Below, in pieces: positions 33,596 through 42,103 of a stretch of DNA of 64,000 bases; positions within the stretch are counted from its first letter, which is position 1; every line of letters begins with the position of its first letter. The notes under the pieces are model-generated. The model saw only the letters and a list, made by a program, of their open reading frames with translations, did no database searches and was not told where the DNA came from. Origin of the DNA: UBA935 sp031555615 (GTDB lineage Bacteria; Bacillota; Clostridia; Lachnospirales; Lachnospiraceae); NCBI GenBank assembly GCA_031555615.1, contig JAVBUF010000003.1:1-64000 (forward strand). The letters run 5' to 3'. The position numbers and the translations under genes are program-made.

Positions 33596-35261
33596 TTTTT
33601 TTCACCATTTCCGTTATGGATTCCTGATATTCTTCATAAATAATAATTTGATCATCCAGCTCCAGCAGGTTATCTCCAACCGTATCCACTGCCTTTTCAT
33701 TGATCCTGTCAACCAGAACCTCCAGCATCATATGCTGTTCATGGGCATATTGTTTGATATTCCCCTCTTCCAGGATCAGGGAAAGTGCGTCCAGTTCTAT
33801 CTTCGTCAGTGCCTGCCAAAGTTCTGTCCATTCATCTGCCGGAACTGCCGCCGCTGCTGAAATCACTGTGGGAATTGGTACAGCCGATTCTTCCGGTTCG
33901 GGTACGATGAGTTTTTCCTGGGTGTCGATTGCTTCCTTACGAATCTGGCTTAAGGCCGTTTCATCCACCGCAACAATAATCTTATTCTGTTCCCTGTAGT
34001 ACGCAAACACTGTGTCTTTAATTATCCTTTCAAGGGAAATCCCATGGGCATCCAGAATCGGGACAATGGTTCCCTTGATCATGCTGATATTGGCTGAAAG
34101 TTTAAACTTGTAATTTGCTGCCTGTCTTAATGCGGATTCCATCTGCTTCATAATGTAACCGGCTAATTGCTTCCCTTTTTCCATCACAATGGTGGTACTG
34201 AAAGACCATTTGTTTTGACTGCAGATATAGATTTCCTGTTCCGAAAGAATCACCATCCGGTCGGGTGATTGAAACCATGGATAAAATAAGGCACCTTCAA
34301 AAGGAGGCCATACCGATGATTTAGGCGTTGTATAAAAAAGCATTTGATCCAGATTTAAATGCACCGCTTGCAATTCATCCCTGATTTTTTCCATGACACA
34401 CTGAAAACAGTTGGGAATAAAATCCCTTTTTTCACCCTCATATGACTGGTAAAAAGATGATTTCCGGATATCATATTTGGATATATTGCAAAATAATTCA
34501 AAATTATCCCCACTGTCGGATTGATATTGCAGCACTTTGGGATAATGCATATAGATATTATTTTCATAGATAAAGGTCTGAAAGGCTTGGGGTAAATCAT
34601 AAAAAATATGATAATCCTTAAGCCATTTTAATATATATTTATCTACTTTATTATCAAATTCTCTGAATGCCTTCCAAAAAGTCATCAGCTTGTTTAATCC
34701 GTCTTCCGGATTATCGACACCAATATTATTCAGCAGTTCATAAATGTAAACAAAAGCATAGGAAAGACCGATTCTTTTGATTTCCCCTTTTCTTACCTTG
34801 GTCCGCCACGTAAAATAGGTTCTGAACTGCTCATAACCCATTAACTGATAATTAGGAAAATAGGCTGAAAAAAGAACATCACCGTCATAATCATCCTCAA
34901 AGTCCTTCATAAATATGGCCTGCTTATAAAAAGCTATGGAATTATTGTGCTGCACCCGCTTATTATAAAATTGCGATTGCATGGTAACAGAAGACACATA
35001 GTTATCCCTTGCTATATTCCGCATATCAATATATGCGATGCGGACCGGATCATTGGCTGACGGAATGCTTTGGGGGATGGGAACCGGTATGGAAACCGAA
35101 CCGGCCGGTGTTTGGCCGGTATTGATTTCCATTTCGGCAAATCCCTGATTGTCATCAAACATATCGATATTAGAAGCGGAAAAAACTGTATTTTCAAACA
35201 AGGTAGCCTGTCCCGGTATCTTCTGTGATTTATATGTTTTGTTATTTGTGTATTCGTTCAT
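33585..35261 (-). CDS. TerB_N/TerB_C-type protein
   Basis: About 558 residues from the ATG at 35261 (a GTG at 35273 is also possible; neither has a strong ribosome site). After a low-complexity N-terminus rich in Pro/Ile (residues about 40-65) it has the TerB_N-type region: AYIDMRNIARDNYVSSVTMQ, then YFPNYQLMGYEQFRTYFTWR TKVRKG and YAFVYIYELLNNIGVDNPED. The C-terminal part (ELDALSLILEEGNIKQYAHE, LEVLVDRINEKAVDTVGDNL) resembles TerB_C. These domains are known from tellurite-resistance-type stress loci and from cassettes with ATPases and helicases. First gene of the three-gene cassette. Confidence 0.8.
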   Translation of the reverse strand: MNEYTNNKTYKSQKIPGQATLFENTVFSASNIDMFDDNQGFAEMEINTGQTPAGSVSIPVPIPQSIPSANDPVRIAYIDMRNIARDNYVSSVTMQSQFYNKRVQHNNSIAFYKQAIFMKDFEDDYDGDVLFSAYFPNYQLMGYEQFRTYFTWRTKVRKGEIKRIGLSYAFVYIYELLNNIGVDNPEDGLNKLMTFWKAFREFDNKVDKYILKWLKDYHIFYDLPQAFQTFIYENNIYMHYPKVLQYQSDSGDNFELFCNISKYDIRKSSFYQSYEGEKRDFIPNCFQCVMEKIRDELQAVHLNLDQMLFYTTPKSSVWPPFEGALFYPWFQSPDRMVILSEQEIYICSQNKWSFSTTIVMEKGKQLAGYIMKQMESALRQAANYKFKLSANISMIKGTIVPILDAHGISLERIIKDTVFAYYREQNKIIVAVDETALSQIRKEAIDTQEKLIVPEPEESAVPIPTVISAAAAVPADEWTELWQALTKIELDALSLILEEGNIKQYAHEQHMMLEVLVDRINEKAVDTVGDNLLELDDQIIIYEEYQESITEMVKKNGK

Positions 35262-35336
35262 TTTATATACCACTTGGCCGCTGTTACTGTATCATTTTCT
35301 ATCTTATCACAAAAACCGATACAGAACAACTGTTCT

Positions 35337-36899
35337 TTAATAATTATACCTGATAACCGCACCATTTTCTATGCTCCACACCTTATCCGCAAATTTATTT
35401 AGAAAATATCTGTCGTGTGAAACAAACAATATCGTACCATCAAAATCGGTTAAGCAATTTTCAATCCATTCCCGGGATGCTATGTCAAGGTGATTGGTGG
35501 GCTCGTCAAGCAGCAGAAAATTTACATCGTGCTGCATCATCAGACAGAGTTTCAGCCGGCTTTTTTCTCCGCCGGAAAGCGTATCCACCTTTTTCATCAC
35601 GTCACCGGCTCTAAAATGGAAACCCGCCAGGATACTTCTGGCTTTTTCTTCAGATACAATAATCTCTGAGCGCAATGTTTCCAAAACGGTTGCATTCTTT
35701 CCGGCAAATGTGATCATTTGGGGCATATAGGCAGGTTTAACGTTTACACTGACCTTTATTTCCCCGTTGTCCTGCAGTTCCTGATTCATGATCATTTTCA
35801 AAAGGGTGGATTTTCCGCACCCGTTTGCTCCCACAAGGGCAATGCGGTCATTTCTGTATACCTTCAAGTTTACATTGTTTACCAGGACTTTTGTTCCATA
35901 GCTTTTGCATACAGAATCAAGCGAAACCAATTCCTTTGCCACATGACCGCCACTGTCAAATTCCGCTGTCAAGGCCCTTTCTGTTGCTGGTTTTTCGACT
36001 TTATCCATCTTTTCGATGCGCCTTTCAATAGCAAACGCCCGCTTGTGAAGTGCTTCGTTATCCGCTTGCCGGCCCCAGTCATGAAGCCTTTTGGCGGCCG
36101 CTTCCAGCTGACGGATTTTTTTCTGCTGCTGTTCAAACTGTTCTTTCTGGCTGAGCAGTCTCTGTTCTTTTTCCGTAACGTAATAGCTGTAATTACCTTT
36201 ATAAAAATTTGCCCTTCCGCCATCGATTTCGATTACTCTTGTAATTACATTGTCCAGAAAAACCCGGTCGTGAGAGATTATAATACTCGTTCCCGAAAAT
36301 TCCCGCAGAAATTTTTCCAGCCATTCAAGGGAAGCAAGATCGAGGTGATTGGTGGGTTCGTCCAGCAAAAGGATGTCACAGTCACGCAAAAGGATTCGGG
36401 CCAGATTTACCCGTGTTTTTTCTCCGCCGCTTAATTGGCTGAATATACTGTTCCGCATTCCTTCATCAATGCTCATTCCGTTGCATACTTTATCCAATTT
36501 TACTTCTGTTTCATAACCTCCCAGCCGCTCATATTCTTCCAACAGACGGCCGTATCTGGCCAGAACCTGCGGATTTTCGTCACCCTCAATTTTTTTCATA
36601 GCCATAAAAATATCCGATACTTCCTTGAATGACGAACGCAGAATATCTTCGGCAGTGTCATTTCCCCGGAATACAGGCATCTGCGCCAGCATCTCAACTT
36701 TTTTTCCGGACGCTTTGGACAGACTTCCGCTATCGTAAGACTCTTCGCCGGTAATTATTTTAAACAATGTTGTTTTACCGGAGCCGTTTTTGCCTAACAG
36801 TCCAACCTTTTCACCGCTGTAAACTTCAAACGTCATTCCTTTTATCACATGGGTGGCACCATAATACTTATTTAAATCATTCACTGCTATATCAATCAT
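35337..36899 (-). CDS. ABC-F family ATPase (ribosome-associated)
   Basis: A 520-residue protein with two ATP-binding cassettes and no membrane segment. First cassette: Walker A GLLGKNGSGKTTLFKI, signature QLSGGEKTRVNLARILLRDC, Walker B ILLLDEPTNHLD. An interdomain helical linker follows at about residues 235-300 (LSQKEQFEQQQKKIRQLEAA). Second cassette: ALVGANGCGKSTLLKM, TLSGGEKSRLKLCLMM, FLLLDEPTNHLD. ABC-F proteins act on the ribosome, some giving resistance to macrolide-, lincosamide- or pleuromutilin-type drugs. The leader with a 57-codon frame and a terminator hairpin suggests drug-induced attenuation, which favours a resistance role. Confidence 0.88.
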   Translation of the reverse strand: MIDIAVNDLNKYYGATHVIKGMTFEVYSGEKVGLLGKNGSGKTTLFKIITGEESYDSGSLSKASGKKVEMLAQMPVFRGNDTAEDILRSSFKEVSDIFMAMKKIEGDENPQVLARYGRLLEEYERLGGYETEVKLDKVCNGMSIDEGMRNSIFSQLSGGEKTRVNLARILLRDCDILLLDEPTNHLDLASLEWLEKFLREFSGTSIIISHDRVFLDNVITRVIEIDGGRANFYKGNYSYYVTEKEQRLLSQKEQFEQQQKKIRQLEAAAKRLHDWGRQADNEALHKRAFAIERRIEKMDKVEKPATERALTAEFDSGGHVAKELVSLDSVCKSYGTKVLVNNVNLKVYRNDRIALVGANGCGKSTLLKMIMNQELQDNGEIKVSVNVKPAYMPQMITFAGKNATVLETLRSEIIVSEEKARSILAGFHFRAGDVMKKVDTLSGGEKSRLKLCLMMQHDVNFLLLDEPTNHLDIASREWIENCLTDFDGTILFVSHDRYFLNKFADKVWSIENGAVIRYNY

Positions 36900-36924
36900 A
36901 ATTTAATCTCCTTTATATTTAGAC

Positions 36925-36962
36925 ATAAAAATACCCTGTGCAGTTGTTTTGACTGCACAGGG
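36925..36962 (-). terminator. Terminator-type hairpin in the leader of the ABC-F gene (attenuator candidate)
   Basis: On the minus strand CCCTGTGCAGTC pairs with ACTGCACAGGG around a short A-rich loop and is followed by TATTTTTAT, the form of an intrinsic terminator. It lies between the leader frame and the AAGGAG ribosome site of the ABC-F gene, about 25-60 bases before its ATG, so it can only control entry into that gene. Confidence 0.75.
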
Positions 36963-36985
36963 CGACCAAACATAAAGAAATCGGC

Positions 36986-37159
36986 TTATACCGCTATTTC
37001 ATGTGGCGACAGGCATTCAAAACAATCTTTGCTCTGAAAAAGGGCAGACTTCTCCCCTGAAGCAGCAAAATTGAATGAAAGCTGGCGATTTTCTCTTGCC
37101 AAAAGAGCATAGCTGTTCCCTATATTAATTGTTTTGATTTCATTCTCAGATTGTTTCAA
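36986..37159 (-). CDS. Leader ORF of the ABC-F gene, 57 codons
   Basis: A continuous frame from a TTG at 37159 to a TAA at 36986-36988, preceded by AAAGGTGG at suitable distance. The product begins MKQSENEIKTINIGNSYALL and ends with CFECLSPHEIAV. It has no known domain. A second, 7-codon frame (GTG AAC AGT ATT...) overlaps its start in another phase. Its position ahead of the hairpin fits a translated leader whose ribosome stalling would open the attenuator. It could instead be a small protein in its own right. Confidence 0.5.
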   Translation of the reverse strand: MKQSENEIKTINIGNSYALLARENRQLSFNFAASGEKSALFQSKDCFECLSPHEIAV

Positions 37160-37224
37160 TACTGTTCACCACCTTTCGCTCAAATATATATTACATCTTA
37201 CCGGAATTTCAAACAGAAGTCAAT

Positions 37225-39048
37225 TTATTCCATCCTAAAATTCTTCACACCGATATTATTTAACGTAACATTAGGCTTGCACCGGGATCCCCGGCCTCTG
37301 GACCTCCTGCTGCAGTTATCGGACATCCTTACTGTTAAGATATAAAAGCCGTCAAAGGGAACCTTAAACTCAAAGCATCCCTGACCATTAACCGTTACAC
37401 AGCAAAGCACTGTATCTTTGTCGTTACATCTTTCATATAATTTCACATCCCAATCATGGAAGTTCTTACAGCAGCAGCCGTGAATACACCCCTTAATAAT
37501 ACCGGATTTTATCATACATTCCTGGCAAACAGGACAGGGTTCCGCTTTGGGACAGATTTCCGGCCTTGGACACTCCACCGGCATTGGGATCGGAACGGAA
37601 ATAAATATCTTTTCAGGTTCCGGGCAGGAAGGGCAGACCGGACAAACCGGGCAGACAGGACATGGTTCCGGTATCGGGCATGCCGGGCAGGAGGGACAGG
37701 GGGGCGGCACCGGACATGCGGGACATGGTTCCGGTATCGGACAAGGCGGCGGAATCGGACATGCCGGGCAGGGCTCCGGTGTCGGACAAGGCGGCGGAAC
37801 CGGGCATGCCGGGCAAGGTTCCGGTGTTGGACAAGTGGGACAAGGCTCCGGCATTGGACATGGAAGCGGAACCGGGCATGCGGGGCATTCCGGACATACT
37901 ATTTCCGGAGCCGGAACAGCGGGTGTCGGAACCACTGGGGTGGGAATGACAGGAACAGGGATCACTGGCGTGGGAATAACAGGTGCAGGGATCACTGGCG
38001 TTGGAACAACCGGTGTCGGCATGGCTTGACACATCACTCTTCCCGTAAAGGGATAATAATGAAATTCAAAGCCACTGGCTGCATTTACTGCAAAGGCTCC
38101 TAATGCCGCATTGCCGCTTACATGGCCGCCGGTAGGATGCCCATGGAACATCGCCTGAGGTGCCAGGATACTTCCCCATATATCGGAAGATTTTTCCATA
38201 TAGATATTGGTTGCATCCTCAAATACATACAAGGTCTGATTGGCCTTACTTTTTTCTCCATATAGACCGTATTGCAAGTGGGCATTTGCTCCCGTTCTCA
38301 GCCTGACAACAACCGTACTTCCCTGGGGAACCTCCGCACGTATCCCTTTGTTGATGGAACCGTTTGGCCTGACATCGATAAGGAATACATTTTGAACCGG
38401 ATCATTGCCTCTTAAAATCCATTCGTAACTATTATTTATTACTGTTCCATTGGGCGTTAACTCATCAATACAGTTTTTGTAGTTTTCAATGCTTGCCCTG
38501 GCAGCACTGAAAAATCCGGGAATATCGGCATTTATCCTGGCTGCAGGTATATATCTTGGCACATCATAACTGGGAACCACATAATGATCACCTTTATCCG
38601 AAGGTGTCCAATACCGGCTGCCGCCATTGGCCTGGTACAAAAACTTCAGTTCCTGTATCCCATCATTCATGCCGTTTTTTCCGATTAAATAAGTACTTCC
38701 ATTGGCGGCCCGGAATCCTCCGCCGCCAACTACATGCCCGATAACTACCAACGGGCCGGTCATCGATACATCGCCGCCAACTAAAAAGCGCACCAAATCC
38801 GGTGAGTAATTTACGGCCCTGTTACCTTTCTTAACAAAACCAACACTCAATCCCCGGGAACTGTAAAAACTTCTCCCTATGGCTACAGGTCCTTCAATAT
38901 CTATAATGTTATTGGCATCATTAAATATAATAACATTAAAACCGGAGGCCGCGCCAAAAGGCTGACCCATAATATCATACCAGTTTATATTCTCATAAGG
39001 TACTCCTGCATTTGCCATTTCACCATTGGTATAACTGATATTGTCCAT
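37225..39048 (-). CDS. Choice-of-anchor A protein with cysteine/proline repeat region
   Basis: About 607 residues from the ATG at 39048, which has AGGAG 5 bases upstream; the in-frame ATG at 39078 is less likely. Residues about 10-340 are the choice-of-anchor A domain (NVIIFNDANNIIDIEGPVAI; GPLVVIGHVVGG; WGSILAPQAMFHGHPTGGHV; SGNAALGAFAVNAASGFEFH). A spacer of PTPVIP-type repeats follows, then about 95 residues of CPxCP/PEPCPACP repeats (37610-37905), and a C-terminal domain with CIHGCCCKNFHDWDVKLYER and a beta-sandwich-like ending. There is no signal peptide, membrane anchor or sorting signal. Abundant Cys and lack of export signal resemble spore-coat or exosporium proteins, an inference. 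Confidence 0.8.
   Translation of the reverse strand: MDNISYTNGEMANAGVPYENINWYDIMGQPFGAASGFNVIIFNDANNIIDIEGPVAIGRSFYSSRGLSVGFVKKGNRAVNYSPDLVRFLVGGDVSMTGPLVVIGHVVGGGGFRAANGSTYLIGKNGMNDGIQELKFLYQANGGSRYWTPSDKGDHYVVPSYDVPRYIPAARINADIPGFFSAARASIENYKNCIDELTPNGTVINNSYEWILRGNDPVQNVFLIDVRPNGSINKGIRAEVPQGSTVVVRLRTGANAHLQYGLYGEKSKANQTLYVFEDATNIYMEKSSDIWGSILAPQAMFHGHPTGGHVSGNAALGAFAVNAASGFEFHYYPFTGRVMCQAMPTPVVPTPVIPAPVIPTPVIPVPVIPTPVVPTPAVPAPEIVCPECPACPVPLPCPMPEPCPTCPTPEPCPACPVPPPCPTPEPCPACPIPPPCPIPEPCPACPVPPPCPSCPACPIPEPCPVCPVCPVCPSCPEPEKIFISVPIPMPVECPRPEICPKAEPCPVCQECMIKSGIIKGCIHGCCCKNFHDWDVKLYERCNDKDTVLCCVTVNGQGCFEFKVPFDGFYILTVRMSDNCSRRSRGRGSRCKPNVTLNNIGVKNFRME
37610..38028 (-). repeat. Low-complexity coding repeats (Pro-Val-Ile then Cys-Pro)
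   Basis: At 37905-38028 the coding strand repeats blocks that translate as PTPVxP; at 37610-37905 units of about 36-48 bases translate as CPxPEPCPACPxPPPCP. The repeats are GC-rich compared with the surroundings and are imperfect, as expected from tandem expansion and drift. Confidence 0.85.
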
Positions 39049-39137
39049 ATAAACTCCTGCCAGTTGCTTGAATAGCAACGCAATTTTGTTCTCAATTCAG
39101 TTTATTCCAATGGAAAAGGTTCTGTGCAACTTTTGGA

Positions 39138-39707
39138 TTACATTGGCTTTAAGTTTTTATTTAATCGTTCAATCATCCAGTTTAGACGCTTCATACGTCC
39201 ATCATCGGTTTTGGCATCAAAATATCCGCGTGTATAGGTCTTTTTTACAGAGGGTGACATTGCCTGAAAATTCGTATAAGCCGGTTCATGATGTTGCAAT
39301 AGATCTGACAAAAACGCTATTTGCTCATCGGTAACAGCTGGAGCCTTGACTGCATCCCATTGTCCGTTTTCCCTGGCTTCCGCTATTTTTGCCCGACCAT
39401 AATCGGTCATAATCCCTTGCTTTTCCAGTTTTTCAACAATGGTCTTGTTTTTATCCGACCACTTGCTGTTTTTCCGGCGGGCTGAGAAATACTTAATATA
39501 ATTCTTCTCATCCATACTCTGCATTTGGCCGTCAATCCAGCCGAAGCAAAGAGCTTCTTCCAGTGCTTCACCTGCTTTTATTGTCTTCGGTCCGCCCGAT
39601 TTGCCAAATAACAGCCAGATACCTTCATTGGACATGCAGTTTTCTTCCAGCCAGCTTCTAAACTCACTCCGTGAAGCAAATTGCAAATACTTATCCGTAA
39701 CACTCAT
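39138..39707 (-). CDS. YdeI/OmpD-associated family protein
   Basis: A 189-residue protein with the typical start (FASRSEFRSWLEENCMSNEG, IWLLFGKSGGPKTIKAGEAL), the central EALCFGWIDGQMQSMDEKNY with KYFSARRKNSKWSDKNKTIV, and the C-terminal KKTYTRGYFDAKTDDGRMKR. Full family length. Members are cytosolic and mostly uncharacterised; some bind antimicrobial peptides or are linked with stress tolerance. It appears to be transcribed alone. Confidence 0.88.
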   Translation of the reverse strand: MSVTDKYLQFASRSEFRSWLEENCMSNEGIWLLFGKSGGPKTIKAGEALEEALCFGWIDGQMQSMDEKNYIKYFSARRKNSKWSDKNKTIVEKLEKQGIMTDYGRAKIAEARENGQWDAVKAPAVTDEQIAFLSDLLQHHEPAYTNFQAMSPSVKKTYTRGYFDAKTDDGRMKRLNWMIERLNKNLKPM

Positions 39708-39751
39708 ATTCCTCTCCCTTTATCTGCCAAAACTCTGTTAAAATAGTTTCT

Positions 39752-41431
39752 TTAAGACATATAATTTTCATAAGATTCAAATATCTGTTTTACCACTTCA
39801 TAGGACAGCTTTCTCCGCCGGTATTCGTCCACAACGCCTTTATTATTCATGGAGCGGGGGCGCACCGCAAACCATTCTTCGCTAACCCGAATGTCACAGA
39901 ACTGCCAGATATAAACCCCGCAGCAATCCCCATAGTTAAGGACTGCATTTAACTGTTTTTCCAAGGTCAGGGCCTGATATTCTTCCGTCCATTTTGAATG
40001 ATAGGCATTACGATATCCATAAAGACCGCCGGCTCCGATCTCAGTAATCAAAAACGGCTTTCCTGCCCCTTCCGTTTCCTGCTGCACCCACTGGTACAAA
40101 TCATCCAAATATTCAGCTACCGGCGTATCGTGATACCAATGAGGGTAAATATTATAAGAAACCACATCCGGCAAGCCAAAGCATAAATCCGTCTTAAATT
40201 TACAGCTGGCAAAAGAATGGGGTCTTGATGTATCCAGCTCTTTGATGAGCGCAAACTGCTTTGCGTAACATTCCTTCCCATATTCACTTTCACTGGCGCA
40301 TTCATTCAAAATCCCCCAGATATAGATGGATGGGTGGTTGTAATGCAAAGAGATCATTTCCCGGATTACCTGCTCTGCCTGGGGTTCAAAGTTGGGGTTC
40401 CGCATATCTTCCAGACTTAGCCCCCGGGCATGGTTTTCTTCCCATACCAAAATCCCCTGCTCATCACATAAATCCAGAAAAATTTCGTCATTGGGATAGT
40501 GTGACGTCCGAACGGAATTGCCACCCAGATGCTTAATAATCTCCAGATCGGCCGCCATTGCGGCATAAGGTAAAGCACAGCCGAACTGAGGATGATCCTC
40601 GTGGCGGCAAAGTCCCTTTAAACGGACAGGACGGTCATTCAGTAAGATTTTCTTACCTTCTGTCCTTACCTGGCGAAAACCAAAACGATCCATCAAATCA
40701 TCGATGGCTTCTCCATTTTTCTCAACAACGGCAACTGCATAGTATAACCTCGGATTTTCCATGGTCCATGCTTCTGCCTCCGGAAAATCAATTTCTCCAT
40801 CCAGCAGCAGGCTGTCATGAGCACTGACTTCCACTCCCTTCCAGGTGATTTCCTGCTCTGCCACACGCACAGCGGCATCAACCACATCAGCTTTATCATT
40901 AATATTTTCCAGCTTCAATTCAATCCTGGCTTTCCATCGGGATTGCTCATAAACAGGAGTTATATGGATCCACCGGATGAATACTTCGGCAATCTGCTCT
41001 AATACCACCGGTCTGCTGACACCACCATAAGACATGTAATCATTGGGAATATGCAATGCACTGGCTTCACTGAAGCGGTTATCCGCTTTTATTTCCAATG
41101 TATGTTCACCCTCTTCCAGATCCTTCACAACAGTACTGAAGCTGGTATAGGCATTGTAATGAGCGGCGATTTGCTTTCCGTCTAAAAGGACCGCAGCGGT
41201 ATGGCTGACCCCTTTAAATTCCAGTCGAATATTTCCCCCCGCCTGGAATCTGGTTTGATAAATTCCTTCTCCCCGATACCCTGTAAAATCGGGATAGCTT
41301 TCCCAGCAGCTTGGTGTTGCCACCTGATATTTCCGGCCTGCGAATTCTCCCTGACAGGGGTAAAAATCCCAAAGTTTTCCCGTTAATTCCTGCTGCGGCC
41401 TGATTTTGTGTTCTGCAAATGTTCTGATCAT
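39752..41431 (-). CDS. Glycoside hydrolase family 2 (beta-glucuronidase/beta-galactosidase-like)
   Basis: A 559-residue GH2 enzyme without signal peptide, so cytosolic. It has the jelly-roll N-terminus (YQTRFQAGGNIRLEFKGVSH; AAVLLDGKQIAAHYNAYTSF), an Ig-like middle, and a TIM barrel. RLKGLCRHEDHPQFGCALPY and RTSHYPNDEIFLDLCDEQGI mark the barrel start. The acid/base Glu is in IWGILNECASESEYG and the nucleophile in KPFLITEIGAGGLYGYR. About 560 residues is near the length of beta-glucuronidases. The glycone cannot be fixed by eye. It is 18 bases after a GNAT gene. Confidence 0.9.
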   Translation of the reverse strand: MIRTFAEHKIRPQQELTGKLWDFYPCQGEFAGRKYQVATPSCWESYPDFTGYRGEGIYQTRFQAGGNIRLEFKGVSHTAAVLLDGKQIAAHYNAYTSFSTVVKDLEEGEHTLEIKADNRFSEASALHIPNDYMSYGGVSRPVVLEQIAEVFIRWIHITPVYEQSRWKARIELKLENINDKADVVDAAVRVAEQEITWKGVEVSAHDSLLLDGEIDFPEAEAWTMENPRLYYAVAVVEKNGEAIDDLMDRFGFRQVRTEGKKILLNDRPVRLKGLCRHEDHPQFGCALPYAAMAADLEIIKHLGGNSVRTSHYPNDEIFLDLCDEQGILVWEENHARGLSLEDMRNPNFEPQAEQVIREMISLHYNHPSIYIWGILNECASESEYGKECYAKQFALIKELDTSRPHSFASCKFKTDLCFGLPDVVSYNIYPHWYHDTPVAEYLDDLYQWVQQETEGAGKPFLITEIGAGGLYGYRNAYHSKWTEEYQALTLEKQLNAVLNYGDCCGVYIWQFCDIRVSEEWFAVRPRSMNNKGVVDEYRRRKLSYEVVKQIFESYENYMS

Positions 41432-41449
41432 ATTGTCTCAACTCCTTCT

Positions 41450-42100
41450 TTATAACAGGTTTATAATGGCATTGCTGTGAATGTAAAAATCTTCCTGACT
41501 TGGCTGATATTTTTTCTCCATGCTTTCAAAGCCCTCATCAAAACGCTGCACTTCTTGTTCGTCTATCTTGTCAAATAACGGACTTTGCCAATAAACCCAT
41601 TTTCTTCCATCCAAAACGTCAGCTTTGAGTTCTTTTACCATCATTGCCGCCGGAAATGTGCCGTTTTCAAGGCAGACATTGTACTTTTGGCAGCTCTTAA
41701 AACCGCGGCTTACATAATTACTTGGATTTCCAAATATTACGATCACATCATAATCAAGTCGGACTGCCTGCTCAAAGGAATACTCTATTAATTTCTTGCC
41801 ATATCCCTCTCTCTGATATTCCGGTAAAATGCAAACCGGACCAAAAGTAAGGATGGCTTTTTCTTCCCCAGCCTCATCAATTAGTTTTGTTTTCGTATAC
41901 ATGATATTCCCGATCACCTGATCATCCACTTCAATCACCAGATCCAATTCCGGCACAAAGTCCTGGTGGGACCGCATAATATGAACCAAATAATGTTCAT
42001 CACATCCCGGAACATATAAATTCCAAAAAGCTTTTCTTGTGATTTCTTCTACTCTTGCATAATCTGTTTCCACTTCATTCCTAATGGTAATTTTATTCAT
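41450..42100 (-). CDS. GNAT-family N-acetyltransferase
   Basis: A 216-residue acetyltransferase with the acetyl-CoA loop in GPVCILPEYQREGYGKKLIE (about residues 90-108) and IIGN-type strand earlier (VIGNIMYTKTKLIDEAGEEK). The C-terminal part YDVIVIFGNPSNYVSRGFKS is typical for the subgroup that includes putative small-molecule acetyltransferases (YhbS-like). Substrate is unknown. It lies 3 bases after the CapK-like ligase and 18 bases before the GH2 gene, so these are probably one transcript. Confidence 0.85.
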   Translation of the reverse strand: MNKITIRNEVETDYARVEEITRKAFWNLYVPGCDEHYLVHIMRSHQDFVPELDLVIEVDDQVIGNIMYTKTKLIDEAGEEKAILTFGPVCILPEYQREGYGKKLIEYSFEQAVRLDYDVIVIFGNPSNYVSRGFKSCQKYNVCLENGTFPAAMMVKELKADVLDGRKWVYWQSPLFDKIDEQEVQRFDEGFESMEKKYQPSQEDFYIHSNAIINLL

Positions 42101-42103
42101 TAT

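Noticed and set aside
32279..35261. A full BREX system
   Set aside because: Only a BrxC/D-like ATPase is present. No PglX methylase, PglZ, BrxA/B or BrxL gene is found, so calling it BREX would be wrong.
37610..37905. CRISPR-like regular repeats
   Set aside because: The repeats are coding, imperfect and lack unique spacers; they translate as Cys-Pro motifs. No cas gene lies nearby.
37547..38029. Plus-strand 160-codon Gly/His-rich frame opposite the Cys-Pro repeats
   Set aside because: It is the complement of the repetitive coding region; the repeat keeps other frames open. No ribosome site or domain.
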